Origin: Paraflavitalea soli
GTDB lineage: Bacteria; Bacteroidota; Bacteroidia; Chitinophagales; Chitinophagaceae
Direction: 5' to 3'
Length of the DNA: 64,000 nt
NCBI RefSeq assembly: GCF_003555545.1
Contig: NZ_CP032157.1
Coordinates: forward strand, 7,010,546-7,074,545
A model generated the notes under the pieces. That model saw only the letters and a program-made list of their open reading frames with translations. It was not told the origin of the DNA and ran no database searches. The translations under genes and the position numbers were made by a program. Below, piece after piece: positions 42,776 to 51,891 of the stretch (the stretch's first letter is position 1; each line of letters begins with the position of its first letter).

Positions 42776-45001
42776 ATGGATACTGTAGCTGCGATACCGA
42801 AATATAATTTGAACGAGGAGCAGGAGAAAAAGCTGATACTCCGCGAATACCGGGCATTATTGCGGGCATTGAAACCCAAATTAAAGCCCGGTGATAAGGA
42901 ATTGCTGCGTCGTGCCTTTGAAATGGCTGCGGATGCGCATAAAACGATGCGTCGCAAGAGCGGGGAACCCTATATCCTCCACCCATTGGCGGTGGCCCGG
43001 ATCGGGATTGAAGAGATCGGCCTGGGTGTGCGCTCTACGATTTGCGCGCTGCTACACGACACGGTAGAAGATACGGATATTACTCTCGAAGATATTGAGC
43101 GCGAGTTTGGTTCCGAGATCGCCCGGATCGTGGACGGGCTGACCAAGATCTCCAATGTGATCGATGTCAACGCCTCGCAGCAGGCAGAGAACTTCAAGAA
43201 GATATTGCTGACCCTTACGGATGACCCACGGGTGATCCTCATCAAACTGAGCGACCGGCTGCACAATATGCGCACGCTGGATAGCATGAAGCGGGAGAAA
43301 CAGTTAAAAATAGCTTCTGAAACGGTTTATGTGTATGGTCCGCTGGCGCACCGGATGGGCCTGTACAATATCAAGACGGAGATGGAGGACCTCTCCATGA
43401 AATACCTGGAGCCGGAGGCCTACCGTGAGATAGCCCGTAAACTGGCTGAAACGAAAAGGGAGCGGTCCAGGTATATCAATGAGTTTATACGGCCTATCCG
43501 TGAGACCTTAGAAAAGATCGATTTTGAATTTGAAATATATGGCCGCCCCAAGAGTATACACTCGATCTGGAACAAGATGAAGAAAAAGGGGGTGTCTTTT
43601 GAGGAGGTATATGACCTGTTTGCCATTAGGGTGATCCTCAATACTACACAGGAAAAAGAGAAAGAGGCCTGTTGGAAAGTATATTCGATTATTACAGACG
43701 AGTATACGCCATCGCCGGAGCGCCTGCGCGACTGGCTTAGCAATCCCAAATCCAATGGATATGAGGCGCTGCATACGACGGTAATGGGACCGCAGGGTAA
43801 ATGGGTGGAAGTGCAGATCCGCACGAAGCGGATGAATGAAATTGCCGAGAAGGGCCTGGCTGCTCACTGGAAGTACAAGGAAGGTACCAACGACGAAAGC
43901 CGTTTTGATAAATGGTTCCAGCAAATACGGGAAGTACTCAACAACCCGGATAATGATTCGATTGATTTTCTGCAGGATTTCAAAACAAGCTTCCTTGCCG
44001 AAGAGATCTATGTGTATACGCCCAAAGGTGATGTGAAAATGTTGCCTGTGGGGTCTACGGCACTTGATTTTGCATTCTCTATACACAGTGCGGTAGGGTC
44101 GCAATGTATTGGCGCGAAGGTGAACCATAAACTGGTGCCCATTAGCCATAAGCTGCGCAGCGGCGACCAGGTAGAGATCATTACTTCTGCCAAGCAAAAG
44201 CCTTCAGAGGACTGGATCAATATTGTCATAACGGCCAAGGCCAAGAGTAAGATCAAGGATGCGCTGAAAGAAGAAAAGCGTAAGGTGGCTGATGAAGGTA
44301 AGTACACCCTGCAACGCAAGGTGGAAGCGCTGGGTGCCGCTTTTAATCAGCACAATGTAGATGTGCTTACGGCCTTTTACAAGCTGCAATCGCCGCTTGA
44401 TCTTTACTACCAGATATCTATTAAGGCGCTTGACCTGAAGGAACTGAAAGACTTCCAGATATTGGGTGATAAGCTGGAGCCGCCAAAACCTGTTAAGCCG
44501 GTCATTGAACCCAAGCCCGATCATGCCATGCCCAAAAAGGATGCTGAGCTGATCATATTTGGTGAAAGTAGTGACAGGATCGTGTATACGCTGGCCAACT
44601 GTTGTAAGCCCATTCCGGGCGATGATGTGTTTGGGTTTGTTACCACGGGTAAGGGCCTTACTATCCATCGTACCAACTGTCCCAATGCCACCAAGCTATT
44701 GTCTAATTACGGTCACCGGGTGGTAAAAACCAAATGGGCGCGCAATAAAGAAATCTCCTTCCTGACAGGTCTGAAAATTGTGGGGATTGATGATGTGGGT
44801 GTGATCCATAAGATCACCAACCTGATCTCAGGTGAATTGAAGATCAATATCAATGCCATGACCATTGAAGCCAAGGACGGATTGTTCTATGGCAATGTAA
44901 AAGTATATGTGCATGATAAAGAGGAATTGGATGACCTGGTAGACCGGTTAAAACGTTTGCCGGGTATTGAAACGGTCGACAGGTATGATACAGAGGCCTA
45001 A
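42776..45001 (+). CDS. Bifunctional (p)ppGpp synthetase/hydrolase
   Basis: 741 residues from ATG 42776 (a TTG 12 bases upstream is less likely). The N-terminal HD hydrolase is intact (HDTVED at 94-99; DRLHNMRTLDSM). The synthetase domain has EIYGRPKSIHSIWNKM and YDLFAIRVI. A TGS domain with IYVYTPKGDVKMLPVGSTALDFAFSIH and a C-terminal ACT domain with ITNLISGELKININAMTIE complete the RelA/SpoT layout. With both active sites kept, it is the bifunctional Rel/SpoT type that sets (p)ppGpp levels. The gene starts 115 bp after the tRNA-Leu 5' end, in the opposite direction. Confidence 0.96.
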   Translation: MDTVAAIPKYNLNEEQEKKLILREYRALLRALKPKLKPGDKELLRRAFEMAADAHKTMRRKSGEPYILHPLAVARIGIEEIGLGVRSTICALLHDTVEDTDITLEDIEREFGSEIARIVDGLTKISNVIDVNASQQAENFKKILLTLTDDPRVILIKLSDRLHNMRTLDSMKREKQLKIASETVYVYGPLAHRMGLYNIKTEMEDLSMKYLEPEAYREIARKLAETKRERSRYINEFIRPIRETLEKIDFEFEIYGRPKSIHSIWNKMKKKGVSFEEVYDLFAIRVILNTTQEKEKEACWKVYSIITDEYTPSPERLRDWLSNPKSNGYEALHTTVMGPQGKWVEVQIRTKRMNEIAEKGLAAHWKYKEGTNDESRFDKWFQQIREVLNNPDNDSIDFLQDFKTSFLAEEIYVYTPKGDVKMLPVGSTALDFAFSIHSAVGSQCIGAKVNHKLVPISHKLRSGDQVEIITSAKQKPSEDWINIVITAKAKSKIKDALKEEKRKVADEGKYTLQRKVEALGAAFNQHNVDVLTAFYKLQSPLDLYYQISIKALDLKELKDFQILGDKLEPPKPVKPVIEPKPDHAMPKKDAELIIFGESSDRIVYTLANCCKPIPGDDVFGFVTTGKGLTIHRTNCPNATKLLSNYGHRVVKTKWARNKEISFLTGLKIVGIDDVGVIHKITNLISGELKININAMTIEAKDGLFYGNVKVYVHDKEELDDLVDRLKRLPGIETVDRYDTEA

Positions 45002-45490
45002 TAATCCAGACAATATATTTTTTCCTATCTTAGTATCTCGGTTATAGTTATACAGACACACCTATTAACACCCTCTCCCCGATCCGTATTTCTGTGCAGC
45101 TTATGGCAAAGTTCCTTTGTCTTGAGCTGAGACCCTTTTATAAAACCACATTTTAGAAACAACCAAAACTGCATCAACATGAGACAACACCATACAAGAT
45201 AACTTAAGCTTGGTATTTGCTCTCCGACGTGATAATTCTCCAACCTACTTTCAGACATTTCGTTCCATTCGTACCATGTCCGTATCGTTCCAGGTGCAGG
45301 ATTGTATGTTATTGCCAGCTCTGTACCTGGATCATGTGGCATGGTCATGTAGATTAGCAACTTTCCCCTACGACCCTCTTCTCTGATTAGCCGTACCGTG
45401 TTCGTATCTCAACAGGTACAGGGATGGCCATGCCATGCCTGCTCTGGTCCTTTCATAAACACATATTTATAACCCAAAAGCTACACCAGC
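45002..45490. other. Leader region of the susCD locus with an internal duplication
   Basis: A 489-bp gap with no convincing gene. Two imperfect copies of a leader of about 60-100 bp are visible. One ends at 45179 in a 7-codon reading frame (MRQHHTR), the other at 45491 in the true susC start (ATGAGACAA in both). Both carry a TTT-ATAAA-ACACAT-like stretch 30 bp before the ATG. The first copy looks like the remnant of a duplicated susC leader. It may carry a regulatory RNA. Confidence 0.5.
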
Positions 45491-48421
45491 ATGAGACAAT
45501 TTTTGAAACAAGCATTGCTTGTGTTCATGACCGCTGCACTACCTGTCCTATTATGGGCGCAGGTAGCGGTGACTGGCACCGTTACAGATGCTTCCGGAAA
45601 AACAATTCCGGGCGCTTCTATCAGACTCAAAAATTCCAACCTTGGAACATCCTCAGACGCCAATGGAAAATTCAGCTTCACGATCCCCGGTACGGGAGGA
45701 ACGTTGGAGATCTCGGCGATCAGTTTTAAATCGCAGACCCTACAGGTAAGTGCGGCCAACTCCAGTTTGTCCATTCAGTTGGCAGACGATGTGGGCAAGT
45801 TGGATGAGGTAATCGTAACGGGCCTTGCCACCAGCGTAAAAAGAAGGAACCTGGCCAATGCGGTAGCTACCATTTCCAGTAAAGAGCTGAGTGGTACTGC
45901 ACCGGCACAGACGTTTGATGCAGCGTTGAATGGTAAAATAACGGGTGCTTATATTAATGCCAACTCAGGCGCTCCCGGTGGTGGTATCTCTGTCAAGCTG
46001 CGGGGCGTTACGTCGGTCTTCGGCAATACACAGCCGCTTTATGTGGTGGATGGGGTATTCATCGATAATACAGCCACCTCGGCAGGGTTGACATTTGTAA
46101 CAGGCGCGGTCAGAAATGCAGCGACCAGCAACCAGGACAATCCATCCAGCCGTGTAGCCGACCTGCGGGCAGATGATATTGAGAATATTGAAATACTAAA
46201 AGGGGCATCAGCTGCTGCTATCTATGGGTCGAAGGCCGCTGCGGGTGTGGTGCTGATCACTACCAAGCGTGGCAAGCAAGGCAAAACAAAGATCAGCTTT
46301 GCGCAGGATATTGGTTTTGTGAAGGTCAGGAAACTGCTGGGCACGCGCTCACTCACTTCTAAAATAGTGGCCGACCAGGGATGGGATGTGGCCGAATACA
46401 ATGCAGCAGTGGCCGCAGGCAAGATATACGATTATGAAAAAGATATTTATGGGGAAACGGGACTTACCCGTAATACCAGTGTGAGTGTGACGGGTGGTAC
46501 AGATAAAACAAGTTTTTATTTTTCTGCCTCCCAAAAAAATGAAGATGGTATTGTAAAGAATACGGGCTTCCGGAGCAATAGCCTCCGGTTGAACGTAGAT
46601 CACCGGATCAGTGATAATATCAAGATCGGGATATCGACGAACTATATCAATTCATCGGCGGACCGTGGTATAACAAACAATGATAATAATTCTGTTTCCT
46701 ATGGCGTGGCCTTATCATCTACGCCCAGCTTTACAGAATTGCACCCCGATGCCAACGGCAACTTTCCACGTAATAAGTACGGAGCTTCCAATCCACTGGA
46801 AACAATCGCCCTGGCATCGAATAATGAAGGGGTAAACCGTTTTATCACCGGCATCAATATAGATGCTATTTTTCAAAAATCAGCCAGCTCAACTACCCGT
46901 TTTATTGGGCGTGGCGGTGTTGATTTTTATAATCTGAAAACCTTTGCTCTTTTCCCCAACACGTTGCAGTTTCAGGAGATCAATGAGGGTACGGTGGCAC
47001 AAGGGTTCGCCAAAAGTTTGAGCTCCAATTTAATCCTGTCGGTTGTAAATAATTTTACACCATCCACTAATCTAAGTTTAACTACTTCGGCAGGTATTAC
47101 CCAGGAGAACGGTAATTTCGATAACATACTGAACATTGCTACCCACCTGGTGGGCGGCCAGTCCAATGTAAATATGGCCGGCGCACTGACGGCTATACAG
47201 CTCCGCAACAAGAACCAGGACAATGGCATCTTTGTGCAGGAGGAGGCCAGCATAGCCGATGCGGTTATGCTTACAGCGGGCATTCGTTTTGACAGGTCGA
47301 CCAACAATGGTGATCCGGATAAATACTTTATTTATCCCAAAGCGGGCTTATCCTGGAACCTCACCCGCATGGGTTTCTGGAATGGCAATTTGTTTGATAA
47401 CCTGAAGATAAGAGCGGCTTATGGTCAGGCAGGTAATTTCCCCGTTTTTGGCAGTAAGTTCAATTCAATGGTCGTTGCCAATACCGGCGGTTTGCTCGGT
47501 ACACTGGTAAGCACCATACGGGGTAATACAGGCATTAAACCAGAAAGAACAGCTGAACTGGAAGCCGGACTTGACTTCAGCGTACTGAACAGCAGGCTCA
47601 ACTTTGAATTGACTTTTTACAACAAAACTATTACTGGCTTCCTGTTGCAACGTCCGGTGGCGGGCTCCAGCGGCTTCAGTACGCAATGGATCAATGCGGG
47701 CGACCTGCGTAACCGTGGTATAGAGATCAGTGTGAATGCGCAGCCTATAGCCACCAGGGATGTACGTTGGACAACCACGGTCAATTTCTGGATGAACCGT
47801 TCGAAGGTTACCAAGCTGGATGTTGATCCTGTGGAAGTGGGTGCTTTTTCTACGGGACTTGGTATATTCAGGATAGAAAAGGGGGCTACTGCTACGCAGA
47901 TCGTAGGAAAGGATGGCGCAAATGGCACGCATAAGCTGGGTGATACAGAGCCTAAGTTCCAGATGAATTTCTTCAATGAAGTGACGTTCCTCAAAAACTT
48001 CAGTCTTCGTTTCCTGCTGCACTGGAAGTATAAAGGCGATAACCTGAACCTGTCTGAGTTCCTGACAGATCTTGGGGGCACCAGTCCCGACTTCGACAAG
48101 GATGATGATGGGAATGGTGTAGTGAATGGTGTTCAGCGCGTTAATGATTACTTAGCGGGATCGGCCAGGAATTTTGTACAGGAAGCAGGTTACCTGCGGT
48201 TGAGAGAGGTTGGCTTGTATTACACTTTCATCAATATGCCGGCCAGTTTTATTAAGGGGCTTCGCCTGGGCATTTCTGCCAACAATTATTTTACTAAAAC
48301 CAATTACAGGAACTATGATCCGGAAGTATCCAACTTCGGAACTGGTTTCTCCAGCAATGTGGATGTAATGCCATTCCCGGCTTCCAAGCGGGCCACCTTC
48401 CACCTGGCAGTTGATTTTTAA
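45491..48421 (+). CDS. SusC/RagA-type TonB-dependent outer-membrane receptor
   Basis: 976 residues. The signal peptide is MRQFLKQALLVFMTAALPVLLWAQ. An N-terminal carboxypeptidase-regulatory-like domain follows (VTGTVTDASGKTIPGASI). The plug domain has LDEVIVTGLATSVKRRNLANAV and GGISVKLRGVTSV, with VVDGVFID and a SusC-type YGSKAAAGVVLITTKRG. The C-terminal barrel ends with KRATFHLAVDF. It imports a substrate captured by the SusD partner. No glycosidase or peptidase gene follows, so the substrate cannot be named. The start ATG is 45491. Confidence 0.95.
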   Translation: MRQFLKQALLVFMTAALPVLLWAQVAVTGTVTDASGKTIPGASIRLKNSNLGTSSDANGKFSFTIPGTGGTLEISAISFKSQTLQVSAANSSLSIQLADDVGKLDEVIVTGLATSVKRRNLANAVATISSKELSGTAPAQTFDAALNGKITGAYINANSGAPGGGISVKLRGVTSVFGNTQPLYVVDGVFIDNTATSAGLTFVTGAVRNAATSNQDNPSSRVADLRADDIENIEILKGASAAAIYGSKAAAGVVLITTKRGKQGKTKISFAQDIGFVKVRKLLGTRSLTSKIVADQGWDVAEYNAAVAAGKIYDYEKDIYGETGLTRNTSVSVTGGTDKTSFYFSASQKNEDGIVKNTGFRSNSLRLNVDHRISDNIKIGISTNYINSSADRGITNNDNNSVSYGVALSSTPSFTELHPDANGNFPRNKYGASNPLETIALASNNEGVNRFITGINIDAIFQKSASSTTRFIGRGGVDFYNLKTFALFPNTLQFQEINEGTVAQGFAKSLSSNLILSVVNNFTPSTNLSLTTSAGITQENGNFDNILNIATHLVGGQSNVNMAGALTAIQLRNKNQDNGIFVQEEASIADAVMLTAGIRFDRSTNNGDPDKYFIYPKAGLSWNLTRMGFWNGNLFDNLKIRAAYGQAGNFPVFGSKFNSMVVANTGGLLGTLVSTIRGNTGIKPERTAELEAGLDFSVLNSRLNFELTFYNKTITGFLLQRPVAGSSGFSTQWINAGDLRNRGIEISVNAQPIATRDVRWTTTVNFWMNRSKVTKLDVDPVEVGAFSTGLGIFRIEKGATATQIVGKDGANGTHKLGDTEPKFQMNFFNEVTFLKNFSLRFLLHWKYKGDNLNLSEFLTDLGGTSPDFDKDDDGNGVVNGVQRVNDYLAGSARNFVQEAGYLRLREVGLYYTFINMPASFIKGLRLGISANNYFTKTNYRNYDPEVSNFGTGFSSNVDVMPFPASKRATFHLAVDF

Positions 48422-48437
48422 TTACAAAAAAAGAAGT

Positions 48438-49745
48438 ATGAAAAAAATAGTCATCATTAATATCATGGTCTTTTTTTGTGGGCTGGTATTATTCACCTCC
48501 TGCAAAAAAGAGATCGGCAACCTGAATAACCCGATCATTGAGGATTATCTAAACAATGCCACCAAGCCACAATTGGATAACCTGGTAATAGGTACTGAAT
48601 CCGGTTTACGCAATAATATGGAACTGTACCTGGAGGTAGTAGGCATGATAGGGCGGGAGATGTACCGCTTTTCCAGTTCAGACCCCCGGTATGTAACGGA
48701 TCTGTTGGGGTCTGGAACCAATGTACTCGACAATAACGCTTTTTACCTGACCAATAACTGGAATGCCCGCTACCGGGTTGTGAAGAATTGTGATCTATTG
48801 ATCACCGCTACCAATACTACCACGGTAGCTATTCCGGCAACTACTAAAAAGGGATACCTGGGTTTTGCCAAGACGATCAAAGCTTATCAGTTGTTATTGA
48901 ACCTGAACCTGACCTATACCAACGGTGTACGATTGGATGTAGCAGATCCCGAAAATCCGGGCCCGTTTTTGGATTACCCCGCATCCTTGCAGGCGATTGC
49001 AGATTTGCTGGATGAAGCCAAAACGGATCTCACTGGCGCCACTGTGCAGTTTGCGCTGTCGAGTGGTTTTGCCGGATTTAATACGACTGCTGGGTTAATA
49101 AAATTCAACCGTGCTATAGCGGCGAGGGTAGCTGCTTACCGCCAGTTGTGGCCTGCTGTGCTGACAGCGCTGAATGAATCTTATTTTGATTTGAATGGTG
49201 CTTTTGATCTGGGGGTCAAAATGGTTTATTCAACCGGGCCGAATGATCAGGTAAATGCAGCCTATTTCCCTCAGAACAGGGGTGGAGAGGTAAGGTTGGC
49301 TCATCCCAGCTATGTTACTGATATTATAGGGGGAGATGACAGGATATCGAAAGCCACTTTGCGTACCAATTCGCTTTCCAGCAGTGGGTTGACCAGTAAC
49401 CGGGATGTGTGGGTGTTTAAAAGTGCTACTGATCCGATTGGTATTGTAAGGAATGAAGAGCTGATCCTGCTCTATGCAGAAGCCAAATTGCAGCTCAATC
49501 AGATCCCGGATGCTGTTGTGGCGTTGAACCGGATCAGATTAGGGCATAACCTGACACCTTATGCAGGGAGTATCACGCAGGCTGCCCTTATTACTGAAAT
49601 GTTGTTCCAACGCAGGTACTCCTTATTTTTTGAGGGGCATCGCTGGGTGGATATGCGGAGGTATAACCGCCTGAACCAACTGCCGATCGACAGGGTTGGC
49701 GATGATGTATGGGATAAGTTCCCGCGGCCATTGACAGAGAACTAA
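48438..49745 (+). CDS. SusD/RagB-type substrate-binding lipoprotein
   Basis: 435 residues from ATG 48438, 16 bp after the susC stop; a start nine codons upstream would overlap susC. The lipobox is LFTSC with Cys22 as the lipid-modified residue. SusD-like helical features follow: the N-terminal region PQLDNLVIGTESGLRNNMELYL, TPR-like helices and the C-terminal LFQRRYSLFFEGHRWVDMRRYNRLNQLP. It caps the SusC barrel on the cell surface. It is co-transcribed with susC and followed by a long terminator hairpin. Confidence 0.94.
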   Translation: MKKIVIINIMVFFCGLVLFTSCKKEIGNLNNPIIEDYLNNATKPQLDNLVIGTESGLRNNMELYLEVVGMIGREMYRFSSSDPRYVTDLLGSGTNVLDNNAFYLTNNWNARYRVVKNCDLLITATNTTTVAIPATTKKGYLGFAKTIKAYQLLLNLNLTYTNGVRLDVADPENPGPFLDYPASLQAIADLLDEAKTDLTGATVQFALSSGFAGFNTTAGLIKFNRAIAARVAAYRQLWPAVLTALNESYFDLNGAFDLGVKMVYSTGPNDQVNAAYFPQNRGGEVRLAHPSYVTDIIGGDDRISKATLRTNSLSSSGLTSNRDVWVFKSATDPIGIVRNEELILLYAEAKLQLNQIPDAVVALNRIRLGHNLTPYAGSITQAALITEMLFQRRYSLFFEGHRWVDMRRYNRLNQLPIDRVGDDVWDKFPRPLTEN

Positions 49746-49763
49746 GTAGTTGGTAATTAGAAG

Positions 49764-49828
49764 CCTGACAGGTTTAGACAGTTTGCAGAAATATAGCTTG
49801 TAACTGTCTTAAATCTGTCAGGTTTTTT
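49764..49828 (+). terminator. Terminator of susCD
   Basis: A long imperfect stem (CCTGACAGGTTTAGACAGTT with a matching AACTGTCTTAAATCTGTCAG arm) followed by six T. It ends the susCD transcript 18 bp after the susD stop. Confidence 0.9.
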
Positions 49829-49853
49829 ATTTCCCGCTTTTAACACATTCGCC

Positions 49854-49861
49854 TATTTTTG
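49854..49861 (+). promoter_or_regulatory. -7 box of purA
   Basis: TATTTTTG, an exact TAnnTTTG match 49 bp before the purA ATG. A -33 TTTG is not evident at the right distance. Confidence 0.45.
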
Positions 49862-49910
49862 CCCTCCCGTTGCTTAGCGGGTTCAGCAAATCATACAAAT
49901 ACTCAGATAG

Positions 49911-51173
49911 ATGGTTGATGTTTTATTAGGTCTTCAGTGGGGCGATGAAGGCAAAGGGAAAATTGTGGATTATTTTGCTCCTTTCTACGATGTAATAGCC
50001 CGCTTTCAGGGAGGTCCCAATGCGGGTCATACCCTGTATGTAAATGATAAGAAAGTAGTACTACACCAGATCCCTTCCGGGATATTCCATGAGAATACTA
50101 CCAACCTGATCGGGAATGGTGTTGTATTGGATGCAGTAACGCTGCGCAGGGAATGTGAGACAGTTAATTCCTTTGGTGTTGACTTTCGCAAGAACTTATA
50201 CATCTCTGAAAGAACGCACCTGATCCTGCCTACACACAGGGCGCTGGACAAGGCTTCAGAGTTACAGAAAGGCAATGAGAAGATCGGTTCTACCTTAAAA
50301 GGTATTGGACCGGCTTACATGGATAAAACAGGCCGTAATGGCCTGCGTGTGGGTGACCTGCTGGATAAAAGCTTTACTACCCAATACATTAAACTGCGCC
50401 TGAAGCACCAGAAACTGCTGGACAGCATGAATTTTCATGAAGATATTTCAGCCTGGGAAGAGGAGTTTTTTGATGCACTGGAGTTTATGCGCCAGTTCAA
50501 GATCGTAAATGGTGAGTATTTCATCAATGACAAGATAAGCCAGGGCAAGAAAGTGCTGGCAGAAGGTGCGCAGGGCAGTATGCTGGATGTAGATTTTGGC
50601 ACTTTCCCGTTTGTGACCTCCTCCAATACCATTTCTGCCGGCGTATGTACCGGTCTGGGTGTAGCTCCTCAAAAGATCAAGGATGTAATAGGTGTTACAA
50701 AGGCCTATTGTACCCGTGTAGGCAGTGGTCCTTTCCCTACTGAGCTGCATGATAACATGGGTGAAGAACTGCGCCGGATCGGCAACGAATTTGGTGCTAC
50801 TACCGGACGTCCACGCCGTTGTGGCTGGATTGACCTGGTAGCTTTGAATTTTGCCTGTATGGTGAATGGTGTTACCAAACTGGTGATGACCAAGGCGGAT
50901 GTACTGGATGCCTTTGATGAGTTAAAAGTGTGTACTTCCTACGTGGTTAACGGGGAAAAGACAAACCAGGTTCCTTTCCAGATGACCAGGGTAGCTATTG
51001 AGCCTGAATGGAAGTCCTTTAAAGGCTGGAAACAGGATGTTACAGCCATGAAATCGGCTGCCGAACTGCCAGGTGTAATGAAAGATTATGTATCTTTTAT
51101 CAATGATTACCTGGGCGTAAAAGTGGCTTATATTTCCAATGGACCTGGCCGGGATCAATTAATAGAAATTTAG
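49911..51173 (+). CDS. purA: Adenylosuccinate synthetase
   Basis: 420 residues, normal length. Signature motifs are LQWGDEGKGK (P-loop with catalytic Asp), GGPNAGHTLYV (catalytic His), QIPSGIFHE, the IMP-binding region GSTLKGIGPAYMDKTGRNGLR and the GTP-binding TSSNTISAG. It ligates IMP and aspartate with GTP in AMP synthesis. The start ATG is 49911. It is monocistronic and followed by an AT-rich gap of about 220 bp. Confidence 0.98.
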   Translation: MVDVLLGLQWGDEGKGKIVDYFAPFYDVIARFQGGPNAGHTLYVNDKKVVLHQIPSGIFHENTTNLIGNGVVLDAVTLRRECETVNSFGVDFRKNLYISERTHLILPTHRALDKASELQKGNEKIGSTLKGIGPAYMDKTGRNGLRVGDLLDKSFTTQYIKLRLKHQKLLDSMNFHEDISAWEEEFFDALEFMRQFKIVNGEYFINDKISQGKKVLAEGAQGSMLDVDFGTFPFVTSSNTISAGVCTGLGVAPQKIKDVIGVTKAYCTRVGSGPFPTELHDNMGEELRRIGNEFGATTGRPRRCGWIDLVALNFACMVNGVTKLVMTKADVLDAFDELKVCTSYVVNGEKTNQVPFQMTRVAIEPEWKSFKGWKQDVTAMKSAAELPGVMKDYVSFINDYLGVKVAYISNGPGRDQLIEI

Positions 51174-51392
51174 TATTTCTGGTGAAATATTTGTTTCTTA
51201 GAGAACGGGATGTATCTTACTTATGTATGGTAAAACCGGAAATAATAGTTGACACAAATCATAGTGGCGAGTTGAAGTTTGTGGTTTTATTATAAGTAAC
51301 TTGAGTAGTATTTTGATCAGTAAAATTTTTTAATAAAAAAGTTTGGCGAATTAAAAACTTCGCTGAAATTTACAGCATAATCTTACCAGACA

Positions 51393-51860
51393 ATGGCAGC
51401 AAAATCTGACAAAGAAAAAAAGACCGGCGGAAGCCCTGCACCAAAGTCTTCTAAGGAAACTCCTAAAAAAGCCTCATCTAAACCTAAGAAAGAGGAAGAT
51501 GAGGATGATGAAGACCTTGAGGATGATGATACAGAAACAACACCCAAAGCCTCTAAAAAGGGAGCTAAGGCATCCTCTAAAAAGAGTGACGAGGATGATG
51601 ACGATGATGATGACGAGGACGGGGAAGATGAGGTAGATGATTGGGATAAGCCTGAAGAAGAAGAGGAATGGGATCCTGATTTCGAAGAGTTTGACTTGCC
51701 CAAGTCAAAGACCAAGAAGGCTGGCTCCAGCAGTGGCAGTGGCTCAGGTGCCGGCAAAAAAGCCGGAAAAGATGAAGATGATCTTGGCCTTGATGACGAA
51801 TTCAAGGACATGGACCTCTTTAATGATCGTGGATTCGACGATGAAGAAGACGATTTTTAA
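51393..51860 (+). CDS. Very acidic disordered protein
   Basis: 155 residues made mostly of Lys, Ser, Asp and Glu. The first 55 residues are basic with Lys/Ser/Ala motifs, then an acidic run (DEDDDDDDDEDGEDEVDDWD) and a more ordered-looking stretch EEEEEWDPDFEEFDLPKSK. A Gly/Ser linker precedes an acidic end (DDEFKDMDLFNDRGFDDEED). The end resembles a C-terminal motif conserved in Bacteroidota proteins of similar composition. It may be a nucleic-acid or ribosome-associated disordered protein, but no function is known to me. The start ATG is 51393. Confidence 0.75.
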   Translation: MAAKSDKEKKTGGSPAPKSSKETPKKASSKPKKEEDEDDEDLEDDDTETTPKASKKGAKASSKKSDEDDDDDDDEDGEDEVDDWDKPEEEEEWDPDFEEFDLPKSKTKKAGSSSGSGSGAGKKAGKDEDDLGLDDEFKDMDLFNDRGFDDEEDDF

Positions 51861-51891
51861 TTAACAGCGATGCTGAGGCGCTAGTGCAGGT

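Noticed and set aside
45025-45360. 111-codon minus-strand reading frame in the susC leader
   Set aside because: It crosses the duplicated leader, has no domain, signal or plausible start context, and nothing suggests that it is translated.
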